Positions 17,870 through 27,035 of a stretch of DNA of 64,000 bases are shown piece after piece. A program made the translations under genes and the position numbers. Numbering within the stretch: the stretch's first letter is position 1; each line of letters begins with the position of its first letter. The stretch is from NCBI RefSeq assembly GCF_006716865.1, contig NZ_VFPT01000001.1, positions 1,235,001 through 1,299,000 on the forward strand, given 5' to 3'. The notes under the pieces were generated by a model. The model was not told the DNA's origin. It was given only the letters and a program-made list of their open reading frames with translations, and did not search any database. Source of the stretch: Roseinatronobacter monicus. Lineage in GTDB: Bacteria > Pseudomonadota > Alphaproteobacteria > Rhodobacterales > Rhodobacteraceae.

Positions 17870-18340
17870 ATGAAAACCTACTCTCTCAAAGCCGGAGAGA
17901 TCGAGAAGAAATGGATCATTATCGATGCTGAAGGCATCGTTTTGGGCCGTCTCGCCTCGATCATCGCCATGCGCCTGCGCGGCAAGCACAAAGCCACCTT
18001 CACGCCTCATATGGATATGGGTGACAATGTCATCGTCATCAACGCCGATAAGGTACAGTTGACAGGCAAAAAGCGCGACAAGCCCAACTACTGGCACACG
18101 GGGTATCCCGGTGGGATCAAATCCCGCACAACCGGCCAGATTCTGGAAGGCCGCTTTCCCGAGCGTGTCGTCATGCAAGCGGTCAAGCGCATGCTGCCAG
18201 GTGGCCCGCTGACGCGCCAGCAGATGACGCATCTGCGCGTCTATGCCGGAACCGAGCATCCGCATGAGGCCCAGCAGCCCGACGTGCTGGATGTGCGCGC
18301 GATGAACAAGAAAAACACGCGGAGTGCAGATCATGGCTGA
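17870..18340 (+). CDS. rplM: 50S ribosomal protein L13
   Basis: Large-subunit protein L13, 156 aa, normal length with the usual short alphaproteobacterial C-terminal tail. Typical stretches: [18 protein letters not shown] near the start, [14 protein letters not shown], and the basic [28 protein letters not shown] lies 7 nt before the ATG. The stop lies 8 nt inside rpsI, the classic rplM-rpsI pair. A terminator-like hairpin precedes the gene. Confidence 0.97.
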   Translation: MKTYSLKAGEIEKKWIIIDAEGIVLGRLASIIAMRLRGKHKATFTPHMDMGDNVIVINADKVQLTGKKRDKPNYWHTGYPGGIKSRTTGQILEGRFPERVVMQAVKRMLPGGPLTRQQMTHLRVYAGTEHPHEAQQPDVLDVRAMNKKNTRSADHG

Positions 18341-18812
18341 AGATCTCAAAACCCTCGACGATCTGAAATCAGCAGTTACGCCGGTTGAAGAAGAAGCGCC
18401 TGCGCGCGAGCCTGTGCGCGACGATCTTGGCCGTGCCTATGCGACCGGCAAGCGTAAGGACGCGGTTGCCCGCGTCTGGATCAAGCCCGGTTCTGGCAAG
18501 GTCACTGTCAACGGCAAGGAAATGGGCACATATTTCGCCCGTCCGGTGTTGCAGATGATCCTGCGTCAGCCTTTCCAGATTGCAGGCGTTGTTGACCAGT
18601 TCGACGTGCAGGCAACGGTCAAAGGCGGTGGTTTGTCGGGGCAGGCAGGTGCAGTAAAGCACGGCATCTCGAAAGCGTTGCAGTTGTTTGATCCCGCATT
18701 GCGCGGATCGCTGAAGGCAGCAGGCTTCCTGACACGCGACAGCCGCGTGGTAGAGCGTAAGAAATACGGCAAGGCGAAAGCACGTCGTAGCTTCCAGTTC
18801 TCCAAGCGTTAA
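18333..18812 (+). CDS. rpsI: 30S ribosomal protein S9
   Basis: Small-subunit protein S9, 159 aa. The first ~30 residues are an acidic extension ([22 protein letters not shown]) common in Alphaproteobacteria; the conserved body starts at [14 protein letters not shown], includes [10 protein letters not shown], and ends with the invariant QFSKR tail that contacts tRNA in the P site. The ATG at 18333 is preferred over GTG at 18324 because GGAG is 8 nt upstream of it. It overlaps rplM by 8 nt. Confidence 0.97.
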   Translation: MAEDLKTLDDLKSAVTPVEEEAPAREPVRDDLGRAYATGKRKDAVARVWIKPGSGKVTVNGKEMGTYFARPVLQMILRQPFQIAGVVDQFDVQATVKGGGLSGQAGAVKHGISKALQLFDPALRGSLKAAGFLTRDSRVVERKKYGKAKARRSFQFSKR

Positions 18813-18830
18813 TTTCGCACAACAGACTTA

Positions 18831-18868
18831 CAAAACGCCCGCAGCACTTTGTTGCGGGCGTTTTGCGT
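18831..18868 (+). terminator. Intrinsic terminator after rpsI
   Basis: Thirteen-bp stem CAAAACGCCCGCA / TGCGGGCGTTTTG, extendable to 16 bp with one G-U pair and a CTT loop. The A-rich and T-rich flanks make it usable on both strands. Confidence 0.88.
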
Positions 18869-18909
18869 TTGGTCTGTGGCATATCCGCCAAATCTGGGAA
18901 CGGATTGGA

Positions 18910-19143
18910 TCAGCCGTCGGTTTTGTTTTCGGGCGCAGGCAGGGCCTTTGCTTCATCGGGCATCTGCTCTGGCAAATCTATGGTCAGCGTACCTTCGTCG
19001 GGGTAGATGGTAATGCGCGCTTTTGGGGCAAGCGTGACCAGAATTTCGTTCAATTCCTTTTGCGCACGTTCAACCGTCTCGCGTTGGGTTTCCCGTTTGA
19101 TTTCCGGTGCGTTGGCTTTGTTCCCAAACAAGAATTTGAACAT
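18910..19143 (-). CDS. Small conserved protein, function unknown
   Basis: A 77-aa protein, MFKFLFGNK at the N-terminus, then a charged helical stretch (EIKRETQRETVERAQKELN), a short beta-like part (ARITIYPDEGTLTIDLPEQ) and a disordered tail. There is no signal peptide or membrane span. I have seen similar short proteins in Rhodobacterales but know no function. An inverted repeat AACCAT-T-ATGGTT lies at 19164-19176, 21 bp upstream of the start, and could be an operator. Confidence 0.65.
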   Translation of the reverse strand: MFKFLFGNKANAPEIKRETQRETVERAQKELNEILVTLAPKARITIYPDEGTLTIDLPEQMPDEAKALPAPENKTDG

Positions 19144-19244
19144 GTCGGCAGTCCCCTGTGTAAAACCATTATGGTTACACCATGGGTTGAGGTTGTAAAA
19201 GCCAGCTTGCTGCGTTGCAGCGCATTTTCGCCATCAAAAGCGTG

Positions 19245-20264
19245 TCAAGCGAATCCGGGTGCGGTGCAGGTATGGCCTGCATGTAGCCCGCGCCGGCTGG
19301 TGAGGGGGCCCAGAAAACGCTGTACGACCGGATGATCTGCGTCCAGCGCTCCATGCCGGATCAACAGTGCCGTGATCGCGGCTTCGGCGGCACGGACACC
19401 ACCATCGATAATCTTCAAGGCTATGCCAAGGCGCTGTTCGGGCAGGATCGCAACAAAGACCGCCTCTGCACCTGTCTTTATGGCCGCGCGTCCCCCCATT
19501 GCGCGCATCAGGTCGGTGCAGGCGCGCGTTTCGCCTGCCACAAGGTCCGGGTGCTGTATCATGGCCTCTCGCAGGGCAAACATTGCGCGCGACCGACTGC
19601 TGCCACTGTCTGTGGCGCTTGCGAATTGTGCCATGGCATAGGCCAAGGCAGACAGCTTGGTTGCAAAATTCGGGGCAGAACAGCCGTCAATGCCGTATCC
19701 GGGTGAAGATGTACCCGTAACTTCTTCAAAGGTGTTGAGAATCGTCGTTTGAACAGGATGATCGGGCAGGGTGTACTCTGCCTCGCCCTTCAGGTGCCGG
19801 TTCAGCATCAGAAAGCCCGCATGTTTGCCAGAGCAGTTATTGTGCAACTGACACGGTGTGCCGCCGGTTTTGATCAGGTGGTCGCGCTCGGCAATATCTT
19901 GAGGGTCCTGACAGCCGCAGCGCAGGTCGCTTTCGCTTAGGCCCATATCGTTCAACCAGCTTGCGACGCGTGTGACGTGGCTATGTGCCCCCTGATGCGA
20001 GGCGCAGGCCAGCGCCAGTTGCTCGGGGCGCAGATCGCGCCCTGCGCCTGTCTCTAGCAAAGGTAAGGCCTGCACCATCTTGCAGCTTGACCGCGGATAG
20101 ATCACCGCATCGGCGTTGCCCCAACTCTCGACAATCTCGCCTGAGTCGCGTGCGACGACAGCATGGCCACGATGCAGGCTTTCCAGAATATCCCCGCGCC
20201 AAAGCTCGATCAAAGGGACTGATCCAAGATCGAGCGAGGGGATGTTCGGCATTTTGTTGCTCAT
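19245..20264 (-). CDS. L-asparaginase, Rhizobium etli AnsA-type
   Basis: Hydrolyses L-asparagine to aspartate and ammonia. The 339-aa protein belongs to the class unrelated to E. coli AnsA/B. It shows the SSCK motif (catalytic Ser and Lys, near residue 60), NNCSGKHAG (metal-site Cys and Lys) and DGCSAPNF (second metal-site Cys), matching the Ser/Lys and Cys/Lys/Cys set of the R. etli enzyme. The ATG at 20264 (MSNKMPNIP) has AGGAG 8 nt upstream; the open frame extends upstream but overlaps the IalB-gene promoter region. No signal peptide, so probably cytosolic. Confidence 0.87.
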   Translation of the reverse strand: MSNKMPNIPSLDLGSVPLIELWRGDILESLHRGHAVVARDSGEIVESWGNADAVIYPRSSCKMVQALPLLETGAGRDLRPEQLALACASHQGAHSHVTRVASWLNDMGLSESDLRCGCQDPQDIAERDHLIKTGGTPCQLHNNCSGKHAGFLMLNRHLKGEAEYTLPDHPVQTTILNTFEEVTGTSSPGYGIDGCSAPNFATKLSALAYAMAQFASATDSGSSRSRAMFALREAMIQHPDLVAGETRACTDLMRAMGGRAAIKTGAEAVFVAILPEQRLGIALKIIDGGVRAAEAAITALLIRHGALDADHPVVQRFLGPLTSRRGLHAGHTCTAPGFA

Positions 20265-20439
20265 TTCGTTCACTCCTGCTGCACAAGCGCTCACGCCTGC
20301 GCGATTTCTTGCCAAGAGGGCTTTGAATTTTCGCTGTCTTGACGATAAGACACGATGTAGAAGGCCCACACGCTGCGGACATGTCGACGGCATGCGTGGC
20401 GCAAAACCGGGGCCGGGTCAATTGGAGGCATGACAGCAG

Positions 20440-20979
20440 ATGGTGTCACTGAGGCAATTCGGATCGATCCTGGCGCTTGTCGCAGGCGTCTATGGGGCAG
20501 GCGTCGCCACTGGCGCGCAGGCACAGGAATCCAGTAACCGCGTCGCGGCTGAGACAGATTGGAGCGTCTTCGTCGAGGAGAGCCCGAAAGAATGCTGGAC
20601 AGTCTCTGCACCCCGCGAAACAGTCAATACACGCGACGGCCAGCCCGTACAGGTGCGGCGGGGCGATATTCTTCTGTTCGCAACTTACCGCCCCGGACGC
20701 GAAGCGCCTGAGATTTCGTTCACAGGCGGCTATCCTTTTGCGGGCGATTCGACCGTTGGTCTGACGATCGGGTCCAACGAGTTCCAGCTTTTTGTCGATG
20801 GGCAATGGGCTTGGGCTGGATCGCCAGAAGATGACCAGCGTATTTTTGCAGCCATGCGCGCAGGCGCTGACGCTGTTCTGACCGCGCGCTCGGCTCGTGG
20901 AACCAATACAAGCGATACATTCTCGCTGTTCGGGTTTACGGCTGCATCGCAAGAAGCGGCGCGCCAATGCGCTGACTGA
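20440..20979 (+). CDS. Invasion-associated locus B (IalB)-like secreted protein
   Basis: A 179-aa protein with a signal peptide (SILALVAGVYGAGVATGAQA, cleavage near residue 29), so periplasmic or outer-membrane associated. The mature part fits the IalB fold: TDWSVFVEESPKECW and a late Cys (ARQCAD), likely one disulfide. The name derives from Bartonella invasion, but free-living Rhodobacterales carry several copies, so no virulence role should be assumed. GGAGG lies 11 nt before ATG 20440, slightly far; GTG 20443 is an alternative. Confidence 0.75.
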   Translation: MVSLRQFGSILALVAGVYGAGVATGAQAQESSNRVAAETDWSVFVEESPKECWTVSAPRETVNTRDGQPVQVRRGDILLFATYRPGREAPEISFTGGYPFAGDSTVGLTIGSNEFQLFVDGQWAWAGSPEDDQRIFAAMRAGADAVLTARSARGTNTSDTFSLFGFTAASQEAARQCAD

Positions 20980-21004
20980 TCCGCGGTGCCACAGAAAAAT
21001 TCGC

Positions 21005-21035
21005 GCCGCCCGGGCTGTAAACCCTGGGCGGCTTT
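21005..21035 (+). terminator. Hairpin after IalB-like gene
   Basis: Stem GCCGCCC-GGG / CCC-T-GGGCGGC (10 bp with one bulged T), loop CTGTAAA, then TTT. A moderate intrinsic terminator separating this gene from rlmN. Confidence 0.7.
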
Positions 21036-21073
21036 GCTATATGCATAGTTAAGTTTATCGAAATGAGGCCAGA

Positions 21074-22252
21074 ATGCGCGTAGATGCTCCGATCACACAA
21101 GACGTGCTGACCCTTCCGCGCAAACCGGACGCAGGCGGCAAGCGCAATCTTGTGGGCCTGACACGCGCGCAAATGGCCGACGCCTTGGTGTCCATTGGCA
21201 CGCCAGAGAAGCAAGCGAACATGCGCGTGGGCCAGATCTGGCAATGGATATACCATTGGGGCGCTCAGGATTTCGAGGTGATGACCAACCTTGCGAAAGC
21301 CTATCGCGCCCAATTGGCCGAGCAGTTCGAGATTGCGCGCCCTGAAATCGTGACCCGTCAGGTGTCCGAGGATGGCACGCGGAAATACTTGCTGCGCATT
21401 GCAGGCGGGCACGAGGTCGAGGCGGTTTACATACCTGAAGAAAGCCGTGGAACCCTTTGTGTTTCCAGTCAAGTTGGCTGCACCTTGACCTGTTCCTTTT
21501 GCCATACCGGCACCCAGAAACTGGTGCGCAATCTGACTGCTGCCGAGATTGTGGGGCAAGTGTTGGTCGCACGCGACGATCTGGGCGAATGGCCGGTGCC
21601 TGGTGCCCCTAGGGATGAGACGCGCCTTGTCAGCAATGTGGTGCTGATGGGCATGGGCGAGCCGCTGTACAATTTTGACAACGTGCGCGACGCGATGAAA
21701 GTGGTGATGGATGGCGAAGGGCTGTCGATTTCGCGCCGCCGGATCACCCTGTCAACATCTGGGGTCGTGCCGGAAATCGCGCGCACTGCCAGCGAAATCG
21801 GTTGCCTGTTGGCGATCAGCTTCCATGCGACAACGGATGATGTGCGCGACAAGCTGGTCCCGATCAACAAACGGTGGAATATCAAGGCGTTGCTGGACGT
21901 TCTTCGTGAGTATCCCCGCCTGTCGAATTCCGAGCGGATCACGTTTGAATATGTGATGCTGAAAGATGTGAATGACAGCGACGCGGATGCGCGCCGTCTG
22001 GTCAAGCTGATCGCGGGCATTCCGGCCAAGATCAACCTGATCCCGTTCAATGAATGGCCCGGTGCCCCGTATCAGCGCTCGGATTGGGCAAGGATCGAGG
22101 CGTTTTCCGATATTGTTCACAAGGCGGGCTATGCCAGCCCCATCCGCACCCCGCGTGGCGAAGATATCATGGCGGCTTGCGGGCAGTTGAAATCGGCGAC
22201 AGAGCGCGGTCGGCGCTCGCGCGCTGAAATCGCTGCCGAAGCCGAGGGCTGA
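21074..22252 (+). CDS. rlmN: Dual-specificity RNA methyltransferase RlmN
   Basis: Radical-SAM enzyme that methylates C2 of A2503 in 23S rRNA and A37 of some tRNAs. The 392-aa length is typical. The [4Fe-4S] cluster motif C-x3-C-x2-C is visible as CTLTCSFC (about residues 136-143); GMGEPLYN and the [13 protein letters not shown] stretch are family signatures, and the C-terminal catalytic Cys is in MAACGQLK. The ATG at 21074 follows a GAGGCCAGA-like RBS. A small membrane-protein gene starts 4 bp after the stop. Confidence 0.95.
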   Translation: MRVDAPITQDVLTLPRKPDAGGKRNLVGLTRAQMADALVSIGTPEKQANMRVGQIWQWIYHWGAQDFEVMTNLAKAYRAQLAEQFEIARPEIVTRQVSEDGTRKYLLRIAGGHEVEAVYIPEESRGTLCVSSQVGCTLTCSFCHTGTQKLVRNLTAAEIVGQVLVARDDLGEWPVPGAPRDETRLVSNVVLMGMGEPLYNFDNVRDAMKVVMDGEGLSISRRRITLSTSGVVPEIARTASEIGCLLAISFHATTDDVRDKLVPINKRWNIKALLDVLREYPRLSNSERITFEYVMLKDVNDSDADARRLVKLIAGIPAKINLIPFNEWPGAPYQRSDWARIEAFSDIVHKAGYASPIRTPRGEDIMAACGQLKSATERGRRSRAEIAAEAEG

Positions 22253-22255
22253 TAC

Positions 22256-22495
22256 GTGCCCGTTGTCCTTTTGATTGTCGTCGGGGCGTTGGCCGGTGTT
22301 CTGGCGACGCGGTTGATGCGTATGCAAACCGATCTGCCGACCGCGATGATTATCGGGGTGCTGGGCGCCGTGACAGGCGGTATGGGCTTTCGGTTTCTGA
22401 TGACCTCTGCAAGCTGGGTCGGCGCGTTTGTTCTGGCGCTACTGGGGTCACTGCTACTGCTATGGCTGTGGAAGCAGTATCAGGGACGGCGCTAA
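22256..22495 (+). CDS. Small membrane protein downstream of rlmN
   Basis: A 79-aa protein with a GTG start 4 bp after the rlmN stop. It is almost wholly hydrophobic with three spans (about 2-18, 29-48, 52-72), a polar turn MRMQTDLPTAM, and a basic end KQYQGRR. The pattern resembles GlsB/YeaQ/YmgE (transglycosylase-associated) proteins but is too short and diverged to be sure. Probably translated with rlmN. Function unknown. Confidence 0.6.
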   Translation: MPVVLLIVVGALAGVLATRLMRMQTDLPTAMIIGVLGAVTGGMGFRFLMTSASWVGAFVLALLGSLLLLWLWKQYQGRR

Positions 22496-22503
22496 AGCTG
22501 TGG

Positions 22504-23127
22504 TCACGCGCGCGGGGGGCGGCTTTTGTAAACAGGCAGGCACCAGCCAAACAGCAACGATCCGGCGCGCAGGGCAAAGGTTGTCACGCCGCAGGTAAGA
22601 AGTGTCAGTAAGGCAGAGTCGGTCACGAATGTCGTGATGACAGCGGCCAGCGCACCCGCGAAAGCGGCGGTGGCGTATAGCTCGCCCTTTTTCAGGATCA
22701 GCGGCACCTCGTTACACACAACGTCGCGCATCAGCCCGCCAAAGGTGCCGGTCGCAACGCCCATGATAAGCACGATCGGCCAATCCTGCCCCATGCCAAG
22801 GGCCACACCCACGCCCGCAGGCACCGCAACCCCCAACGCCAAAGCATCCAGCCATTCGAGTGTGCGCAGGCGCGATTCCAGAAAATGTGCGGTGAAGAAC
22901 ACCAGAATGGCCGCAACACAGGCCGACAGGATCATACCGGGGTCAGCGACCCAGAACACCGCCTCTCGGTTCAGGATGACATCGCGCAATGTGCCCCCGC
23001 CCACGGCCGTCAGACAAGCCAGAAAGACAAAGCCCACAATATCCAACTGCGCGCGACTGGCCGCCAATGCGCCCGTCAGGCCGAATATGAATACGGCTGC
23101 ATAATCAAGCCCTTGCAGTAGACTCAT
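22504..23127 (-). CDS. TRIC/UPF0126-family membrane protein
   Basis: A 207-aa inner-membrane protein with about seven spans and two UPF0126 repeats. Signature [13 protein letters not shown] appears in the first repeat and [20 protein letters not shown] in the second. Prokaryotic members are related to trimeric intracellular cation channels (YicG-like) and are thought to pass K+. The ATG overlaps the rnhA stop by 4 nt, making it the last gene of the ispH operon. It converges with the small membrane gene after rlmN, 8 bp away. Confidence 0.82.
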   Translation of the reverse strand: MSLLQGLDYAAVFIFGLTGALAASRAQLDIVGFVFLACLTAVGGGTLRDVILNREAVFWVADPGMILSACVAAILVFFTAHFLESRLRTLEWLDALALGVAVPAGVGVALGMGQDWPIVLIMGVATGTFGGLMRDVVCNEVPLILKKGELYATAAFAGALAAVITTFVTDSALLTLLTCGVTTFALRAGSLLFGWCLPVYKSRPPRA

Positions 23128-23591
23128 GATGTGCTCTTGGTGGGTTTGAATGGCGCCATACCTGCGCGTGCCAATTCATCTGCGCGCTCGTTTTCAGGGT
23201 GGCCTGCGTGGCCCTTGACCCATTCCCAGATCACCGTGTGGCGGGCCTGTGCCTCATCCAGCCGCTGCCAGAGTTCGACATTCTTCACCGGCTTTTTGTT
23301 GGATGTGCGCCAGCCATTGCGCTTCCAGCCATGAATCCAGCTTGTGACACCGTTTTTCACATAGGCGCTGTCGGTGACAATGGTAATCTTGCTTGGCCGC
23401 TCCAGCACTTCCAGCACGCGGATTGCGGCCATCAGTTCCATGCGGTTATTGGTCGTCTCGGCCTCGCCGCCGGACAATTCGCGTTCCTTGACAAGTTCAC
23501 CATCCCGCGTGGCGCGCATCAGGACACCCCAGCCACCGGGGCCGGGATTGCCGGAACAGGCCCCATCTGTATAGGCGACAAGATCAGGCAT
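23124..23591 (-). CDS. rnhA: Ribonuclease HI
   Basis: Cleaves RNA in RNA-DNA hybrids (R-loops, Okazaki primers). The 155-aa protein has the catalytic acid residues in [14 protein letters not shown] (Asp), the [15 protein letters not shown] stretch (Glu), IVTDSAYV (Asp) and a C-terminal [10 protein letters not shown] (Asp), with the basic handle [18 protein letters not shown] 23591 overlaps the GST stop by one nt; a GTG one codon earlier is possible. It lies in an overlapping chain of genes running ispH to TRIC. Confidence 0.94.
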   Translation of the reverse strand: MPDLVAYTDGACSGNPGPGGWGVLMRATRDGELVKERELSGGEAETTNNRMELMAAIRVLEVLERPSKITIVTDSAYVKNGVTSWIHGWKRNGWRTSNKKPVKNVELWQRLDEAQARHTVIWEWVKGHAGHPENERADELARAGMAPFKPTKSTS

Positions 23592-24193
23592 CACAGCCCC
23601 ACATAGCCGGGCAAGGCGCGGATGCGCTCCAGCCAGCGTAGAACTGCGGGAAAGGGGGCCAGATCATAGCCACCGCGCGTGTCTGCCGTATGCGTATAAG
23701 CATAAAGGCACAGATCCGCGAGGCTGACATCCGCGCCCACCAGCCAGTCGCGCGTGGCAAGATGATCGTCCATGGTCTGCAACAAGGCATTGCCGCGTGT
23801 CAGCAGGTCCGCCAACCGCTCTGGCGTTGCATCTGCGCGGCGGTGGGCGTAGCTGCGCAGTGCCGCGCGCACAGCAATCACGCCCTCATGCTGGTTCTGT
23901 TCCCAGAACATCCATGCCAGCATCTGCGCTTGCGTGACCGGGTCGGTCGGCACGAATCGGGTGCCGTGACCCAGATAGGTCAGAATGGCATTGGATTCGG
24001 GCAAGAGCGTGCCATCGTCCAGTTGCAGCACAGGGGCCTTGCCAAAGGGCAGGCGCTTGTGCGCATGGGCCTGCTCCAACGTGGCAGAGCCATATTCGAC
24101 ATCACTGCACGGCACCTCGTCCCGCCCCAGCAGGGCCAATAGCAGCCGCACCTTGTAGCTGTTGCCAGAGGAGGGCATGGAATAAAGCTTCAT
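23591..24193 (-). CDS. Glutathione S-transferase-like protein
   Basis: A 200-aa protein with a thioredoxin-like N-domain: [15 protein letters not shown] (likely catalytic Ser), [14 protein letters not shown] (cis-Pro), [12 protein letters not shown] (the ES glutathione contact), and an alpha-helical C-domain with [10 protein letters not shown]. Cytosolic; substrate unknown. ATG 24193 matches typical starts; an upstream ATG at 24208 adds five residues, and neither has a strong RBS. The stop overlaps rnhA. Confidence 0.85.
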   Translation of the reverse strand: MKLYSMPSSGNSYKVRLLLALLGRDEVPCSDVEYGSATLEQAHAHKRLPFGKAPVLQLDDGTLLPESNAILTYLGHGTRFVPTDPVTQAQMLAWMFWEQNQHEGVIAVRAALRSYAHRRADATPERLADLLTRGNALLQTMDDHLATRDWLVGADVSLADLCLYAYTHTADTRGGYDLAPFPAVLRWLERIRALPGYVGL

Positions 24194-24235
24194 GGTCTGG
24201 TCTTTCATCGCTGGACTGGCATCTTTCGGACAGCT

Positions 24236-24682
24236 TTACCCCAGCCAAAGACCCGCCGCCAGACACAGCACGACCGGCACTGTCAGAATCAGGCGCAACT
24301 GCATCCACCAGCGCGGGGTCAGGCCCCAGCGGCTGAATTGCAGATCAATCACCAGAAGCAAGACAAAGCCCGTGATCAATGCTGTCAGCGCTTGTACCGG
24401 CCCGCCGCCCACGAAAAAGAACGCCCAAAGTGCTGGCCCGACCGACAAGGCGTAGCCGGTCCATGCTGCCTCGGCCCCGCGCGCGGCAAAGCCCCACAAG
24501 ACGCCCGACATGAAGCACAGGATCACCACGCCATAGGCGATCATCACGAAGGGGCCGGTAAAGCGCGGGCCGATCACATCCAGCGTCAGTTGCGCCAGTG
24601 CGGGCGACAGCAATGTGGCCACGCCCCAAAGAAAGGGCAACAGACCCGACAGACCGAGAATCAGCGCTGGACGTGGGATCAT
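24236..24682 (-). CDS. DUF3429-family membrane protein
   Basis: A 148-aa protein with about five hydrophobic spans, beginning [17 protein letters not shown] and ending in a short Trp/Arg-rich stretch ([13 protein letters not shown]) before the last span. It fits DUF3429, a family with no known function. The ATG overlaps the ispH stop by 4 nt (ATGA), so it is translated from the ispH transcript. A 42-bp gap follows before the GST gene. Confidence 0.75.
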   Translation of the reverse strand: MIPRPALILGLSGLLPFLWGVATLLSPALAQLTLDVIGPRFTGPFVMIAYGVVILCFMSGVLWGFAARGAEAAWTGYALSVGPALWAFFFVGGGPVQALTALITGFVLLLVIDLQFSRWGLTPRWWMQLRLILTVPVVLCLAAGLWLG

Positions 24683-25632
24683 GCGGTTTCGCGCAACACG
24701 CGCGGCACCTTGAATTCAACGCGCTCTTTCGCCGTCTCGACTAGTTCGACCGTGACCGCGTAGCGCGCGCGAAAGGCGTCGATCACTTCATTCACCAGTT
24801 CTTCCGGCGCGGACGCGCCCGCAGTTATACCGACCGAGCCAATCCCCGACAGCGCACGCCAGTCGATTTCAGTGGCGCGCTGCACAAGTTGCGCATAGGC
24901 GCAGCCCTTGGCGCGCCCCACTTCGACCAGACGTTGCGAGTTCGAGGAATTGGGCGCACCGATCACCAGCAGCGCGTCGATCTTGGGAGCAATTGCCTTG
25001 ACCGACTCCTGGCGGTTGGTGGTGGCGTAGCAGATATCTTCTTTATGCGGGCCGACGATCGCCGGAAAGCGGGCTTTCAATGCCGCGACAATCCCTGCGG
25101 TGTCATCCACTGAAAGGGTGGTCTGCGTGATGAAGGCCAACTTCGCGGGGTCGCGCACATCCAGCGCTGCCACATCTTCAGGCGTCTCGACCAGCAGCAC
25201 CTCGCCCTTGGGCAGTTGTCCCATGGTGCCAATGGTTTCGGGGTGGCCGTCATGCCCGATCATCACCATCTGCAATCCGTTGGCATGGTGGCGCTCTGCC
25301 TCGATATGCACTTTGCTGACCAGTGGGCAGGTGGCGTCAACATAGAGCATCTGTCGAGCCTGTGCGGCTTCGGGCACGGATTTCGGCACGCCATGGGCAG
25401 AAAAGATCACCGGACGGTCCAGCGGGCAGTCGTCCAGTTCCTCGACAAATACCGCCCCTTTGGCGCGCAGCCCGTCGACCACATACTTGTTATGGACAAT
25501 CTCGTGGCGGACATAGACTGGCGCGCCCCATTTCTCCAGTGCCATCTCGACGATCTTGATGGCCCGGTCCACGCCCGCGCAAAACCCGCGCGGGGCGGCA
25601 AGATAAAGTGTAAGGGGGGGAAGGTCTGTCAT
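24679..25632 (-). CDS. ispH: 4-hydroxy-3-methylbut-2-enyl diphosphate reductase
   Basis: Last enzyme of the MEP isoprenoid pathway; makes IPP and DMAPP using a [4Fe-4S] cluster. The 317-aa length is normal. Cluster cysteines lie in [10 protein letters not shown] (near 18), [11 protein letters not shown] (about 99) and the later GCAYAQL region; substrate histidines in VRHEIVHN and [12 protein letters not shown] stretches, and the NSSNSQRL and [11 protein letters not shown] motifs are present. It starts a chain ispH-DUF3429-GST-rnhA-TRIC with overlaps. 70 bp separate it from the znuA stop. Confidence 0.95.
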   Translation of the reverse strand: MTDLPPLTLYLAAPRGFCAGVDRAIKIVEMALEKWGAPVYVRHEIVHNKYVVDGLRAKGAVFVEELDDCPLDRPVIFSAHGVPKSVPEAAQARQMLYVDATCPLVSKVHIEAERHHANGLQMVMIGHDGHPETIGTMGQLPKGEVLLVETPEDVAALDVRDPAKLAFITQTTLSVDDTAGIVAALKARFPAIVGPHKEDICYATTNRQESVKAIAPKIDALLVIGAPNSSNSQRLVEVGRAKGCAYAQLVQRATEIDWRALSGIGSVGITAGASAPEELVNEVIDAFRARYAVTVELVETAKERVEFKVPRVLRETA

Positions 25633-25702
25633 GGTCTGGCCCTTGATCTCTCTGGGCCAGACCTAACCCTTGCGGGCTGTTACGTCCAGTATTTTGCGCC
25701 GT

Positions 25703-26965
25703 TTATCCTGCGACGCAATCCGCAATCGCCTGCGCCATGTTGCGCATCAATGTCGGATAAAGGTCCGCACCGGGTTCCAGCATCACGCCTTCCGGGTCCA
25801 GTTCTGCACCAACGCGCACGCCGGTCCCCTCAACCACAACATCGATATAACGCGAGCTGTGGTTGACCTCTGGAAAGATGCAGACAGCGCCATCGGCCTG
25901 TAGATCAGCGCGCAATTCGCTCAGGCGCTGTGCGCCCGGAGTTGCGGCATCGCCAAGAGCGATAGTGCCTGCCACATTGATCCCGAACTGGTCCACCATA
26001 TAGCCGTAAGCGTCGTGGAACATGACCAGCGGCGCTGCGGTTGCCGGTTCCAGAATTGCCGATATCTCGGTCGCCAGATCAGCAATCTCGGCGCGTGCGG
26101 CTTCGGCATTGGCACGGTATGTTTCGGCATTGTCCGGGTCATGCTCGGCCAGCTCTTCTGCGATCAGATCAAGCCAGATTTCGACATTGCCGGTGTTCAT
26201 CCAAGCATGTGGGTCAATGCCATCATGGCTGTGGCCGTGATCGTCGTGCCCGTGGCCTTCGTCATCATGGCTGTGGCCGTGATCGTCGTGCCCATGGCCC
26301 TCGTCATGGCTGTGGCCGTGATCGTCGTGCCCGTGGCCCTCGTCTTCATGGCTGTGGCCGTGATCGTCGTGCCCATGGCCCTCGTCATGGCTGTGGCCGT
26401 GATCGTCGTGCCCATGGCCCTCGTCATGGCTGTGGCCGTGATCGTCGTGCCCGTGGCCTTCGTCATGTCCGTGGCCGTGATCGTCGTGCCCGTGGCCTTC
26501 GTCATGGCTGTGGCCGTGGTCGTTGTGTCCATGGCCTTCGTCATGGCTGTGGCCGTGATCGTCGTGGCCGTGGCCCTCGTCATGGCTATGACCGTGATCG
26601 TCATGCCCATGGCCGTGATCATGACCATGCGCGAAATCTTGCAGGTGCAGACCTTCGGCGTTGATAAGGGTCACAACTTCGCCCTGCGCCTCGATCCCGG
26701 ACAAGGCGCGGGCCATCCAGGGGGTCAGCTCTTCGCCGATCCAGAAAATCAGATCAGCTTCGGAAAGTGCGCGCGCCTGAGACGGGCGAAGCTGGAATGA
26801 ATGGGGGTCGCCGCCGCGGTCCAGCAGCAGGTCGGCCTGACCAACATCGCCCATCACCATCGACACAAGCGAGTGGGTGACCGAGAAATCTGTTACGACC
26901 TTTACATCCTGAGCGGCGATTGGTGTGGCCATCATGGCGCAAGCAAGCGCGAGTGAGTAGCGCAT
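25703..26965 (-). CDS. znuA: Zinc ABC transporter substrate-binding protein with His-repeat loop
   Basis: Periplasmic zinc-binding protein, 420 aa, longer than usual because of an expanded His/Asp-rich loop. Signal peptide MRYSLALACAMMATPIAA; then TDFSVTHSLVSMVMGD and a metal His in GDPHSFQLRPSQ. The loop (about residues 114-248) has ten units of HGHDDHGHSHDEG with small variants, followed by GIDPHAWMN (second metal His) and MFHDAYGYM (third). GGAGG lies 5 nt before the ATG. It is divergent from zur-znuC-znuB around a Zur-box-like palindrome, so zinc repression is expected. Confidence 0.93.
   Translation of the reverse strand: MRYSLALACAMMATPIAAQDVKVVTDFSVTHSLVSMVMGDVGQADLLLDRGGDPHSFQLRPSQARALSEADLIFWIGEELTPWMARALSGIEAQGEVVTLINAEGLHLQDFAHGHDHGHGHDDHGHSHDEGHGHDDHGHSHDEGHGHNDHGHSHDEGHGHDDHGHGHDEGHGHDDHGHSHDEGHGHDDHGHSHDEGHGHDDHGHSHEDEGHGHDDHGHSHDEGHGHDDHGHSHDDEGHGHDDHGHSHDGIDPHAWMNTGNVEIWLDLIAEELAEHDPDNAETYRANAEAARAEIADLATEISAILEPATAAPLVMFHDAYGYMVDQFGINVAGTIALGDAATPGAQRLSELRADLQADGAVCIFPEVNHSSRYIDVVVEGTGVRVGAELDPEGVMLEPGADLYPTLMRNMAQAIADCVAG
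26222..26625 (-). repeat. 39-42 bp tandem repeat inside znuA (His/Asp loop)
   Basis: About ten tandem copies of a 39-bp unit (two copies 42 bp by insertion of one Glu or Asp codon) encode HGHDDHGHSHDEG. The copies are near-identical at DNA level, so the array can expand or contract by slippage or recombination in steps of 13-14 residues without shifting frame. Confidence 0.9.
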
Positions 26966-27006
26966 CCTATCCTCCTTGTGTTATAAAGTTTCACGACCTA
27001 TCTAAC

Positions 27007-27019
27007 GTTATATCATAAC
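27007..27019. promoter_or_regulatory. Zur-box-like palindrome between znuA and zur
   Basis: GTTATATCATAAC has 5-bp arms GTTAT / ATAAC in the 70-bp spacer between the divergent znuA and zur. It resembles the GTTATA-TATAAC core of Zur sites in Alphaproteobacteria. It could control both transcripts. Confidence 0.6.
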
Positions 27020-27035
27020 AGTCAAGGCGGCAATA

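Noticed and set aside
26015..26800. Plus-strand frame rich in VAVIVVP repeats, looks like a membrane protein
   Set aside because: It is the reverse complement of the His/Asp repeat of znuA; hydrophobicity is an artefact of that codon pattern.
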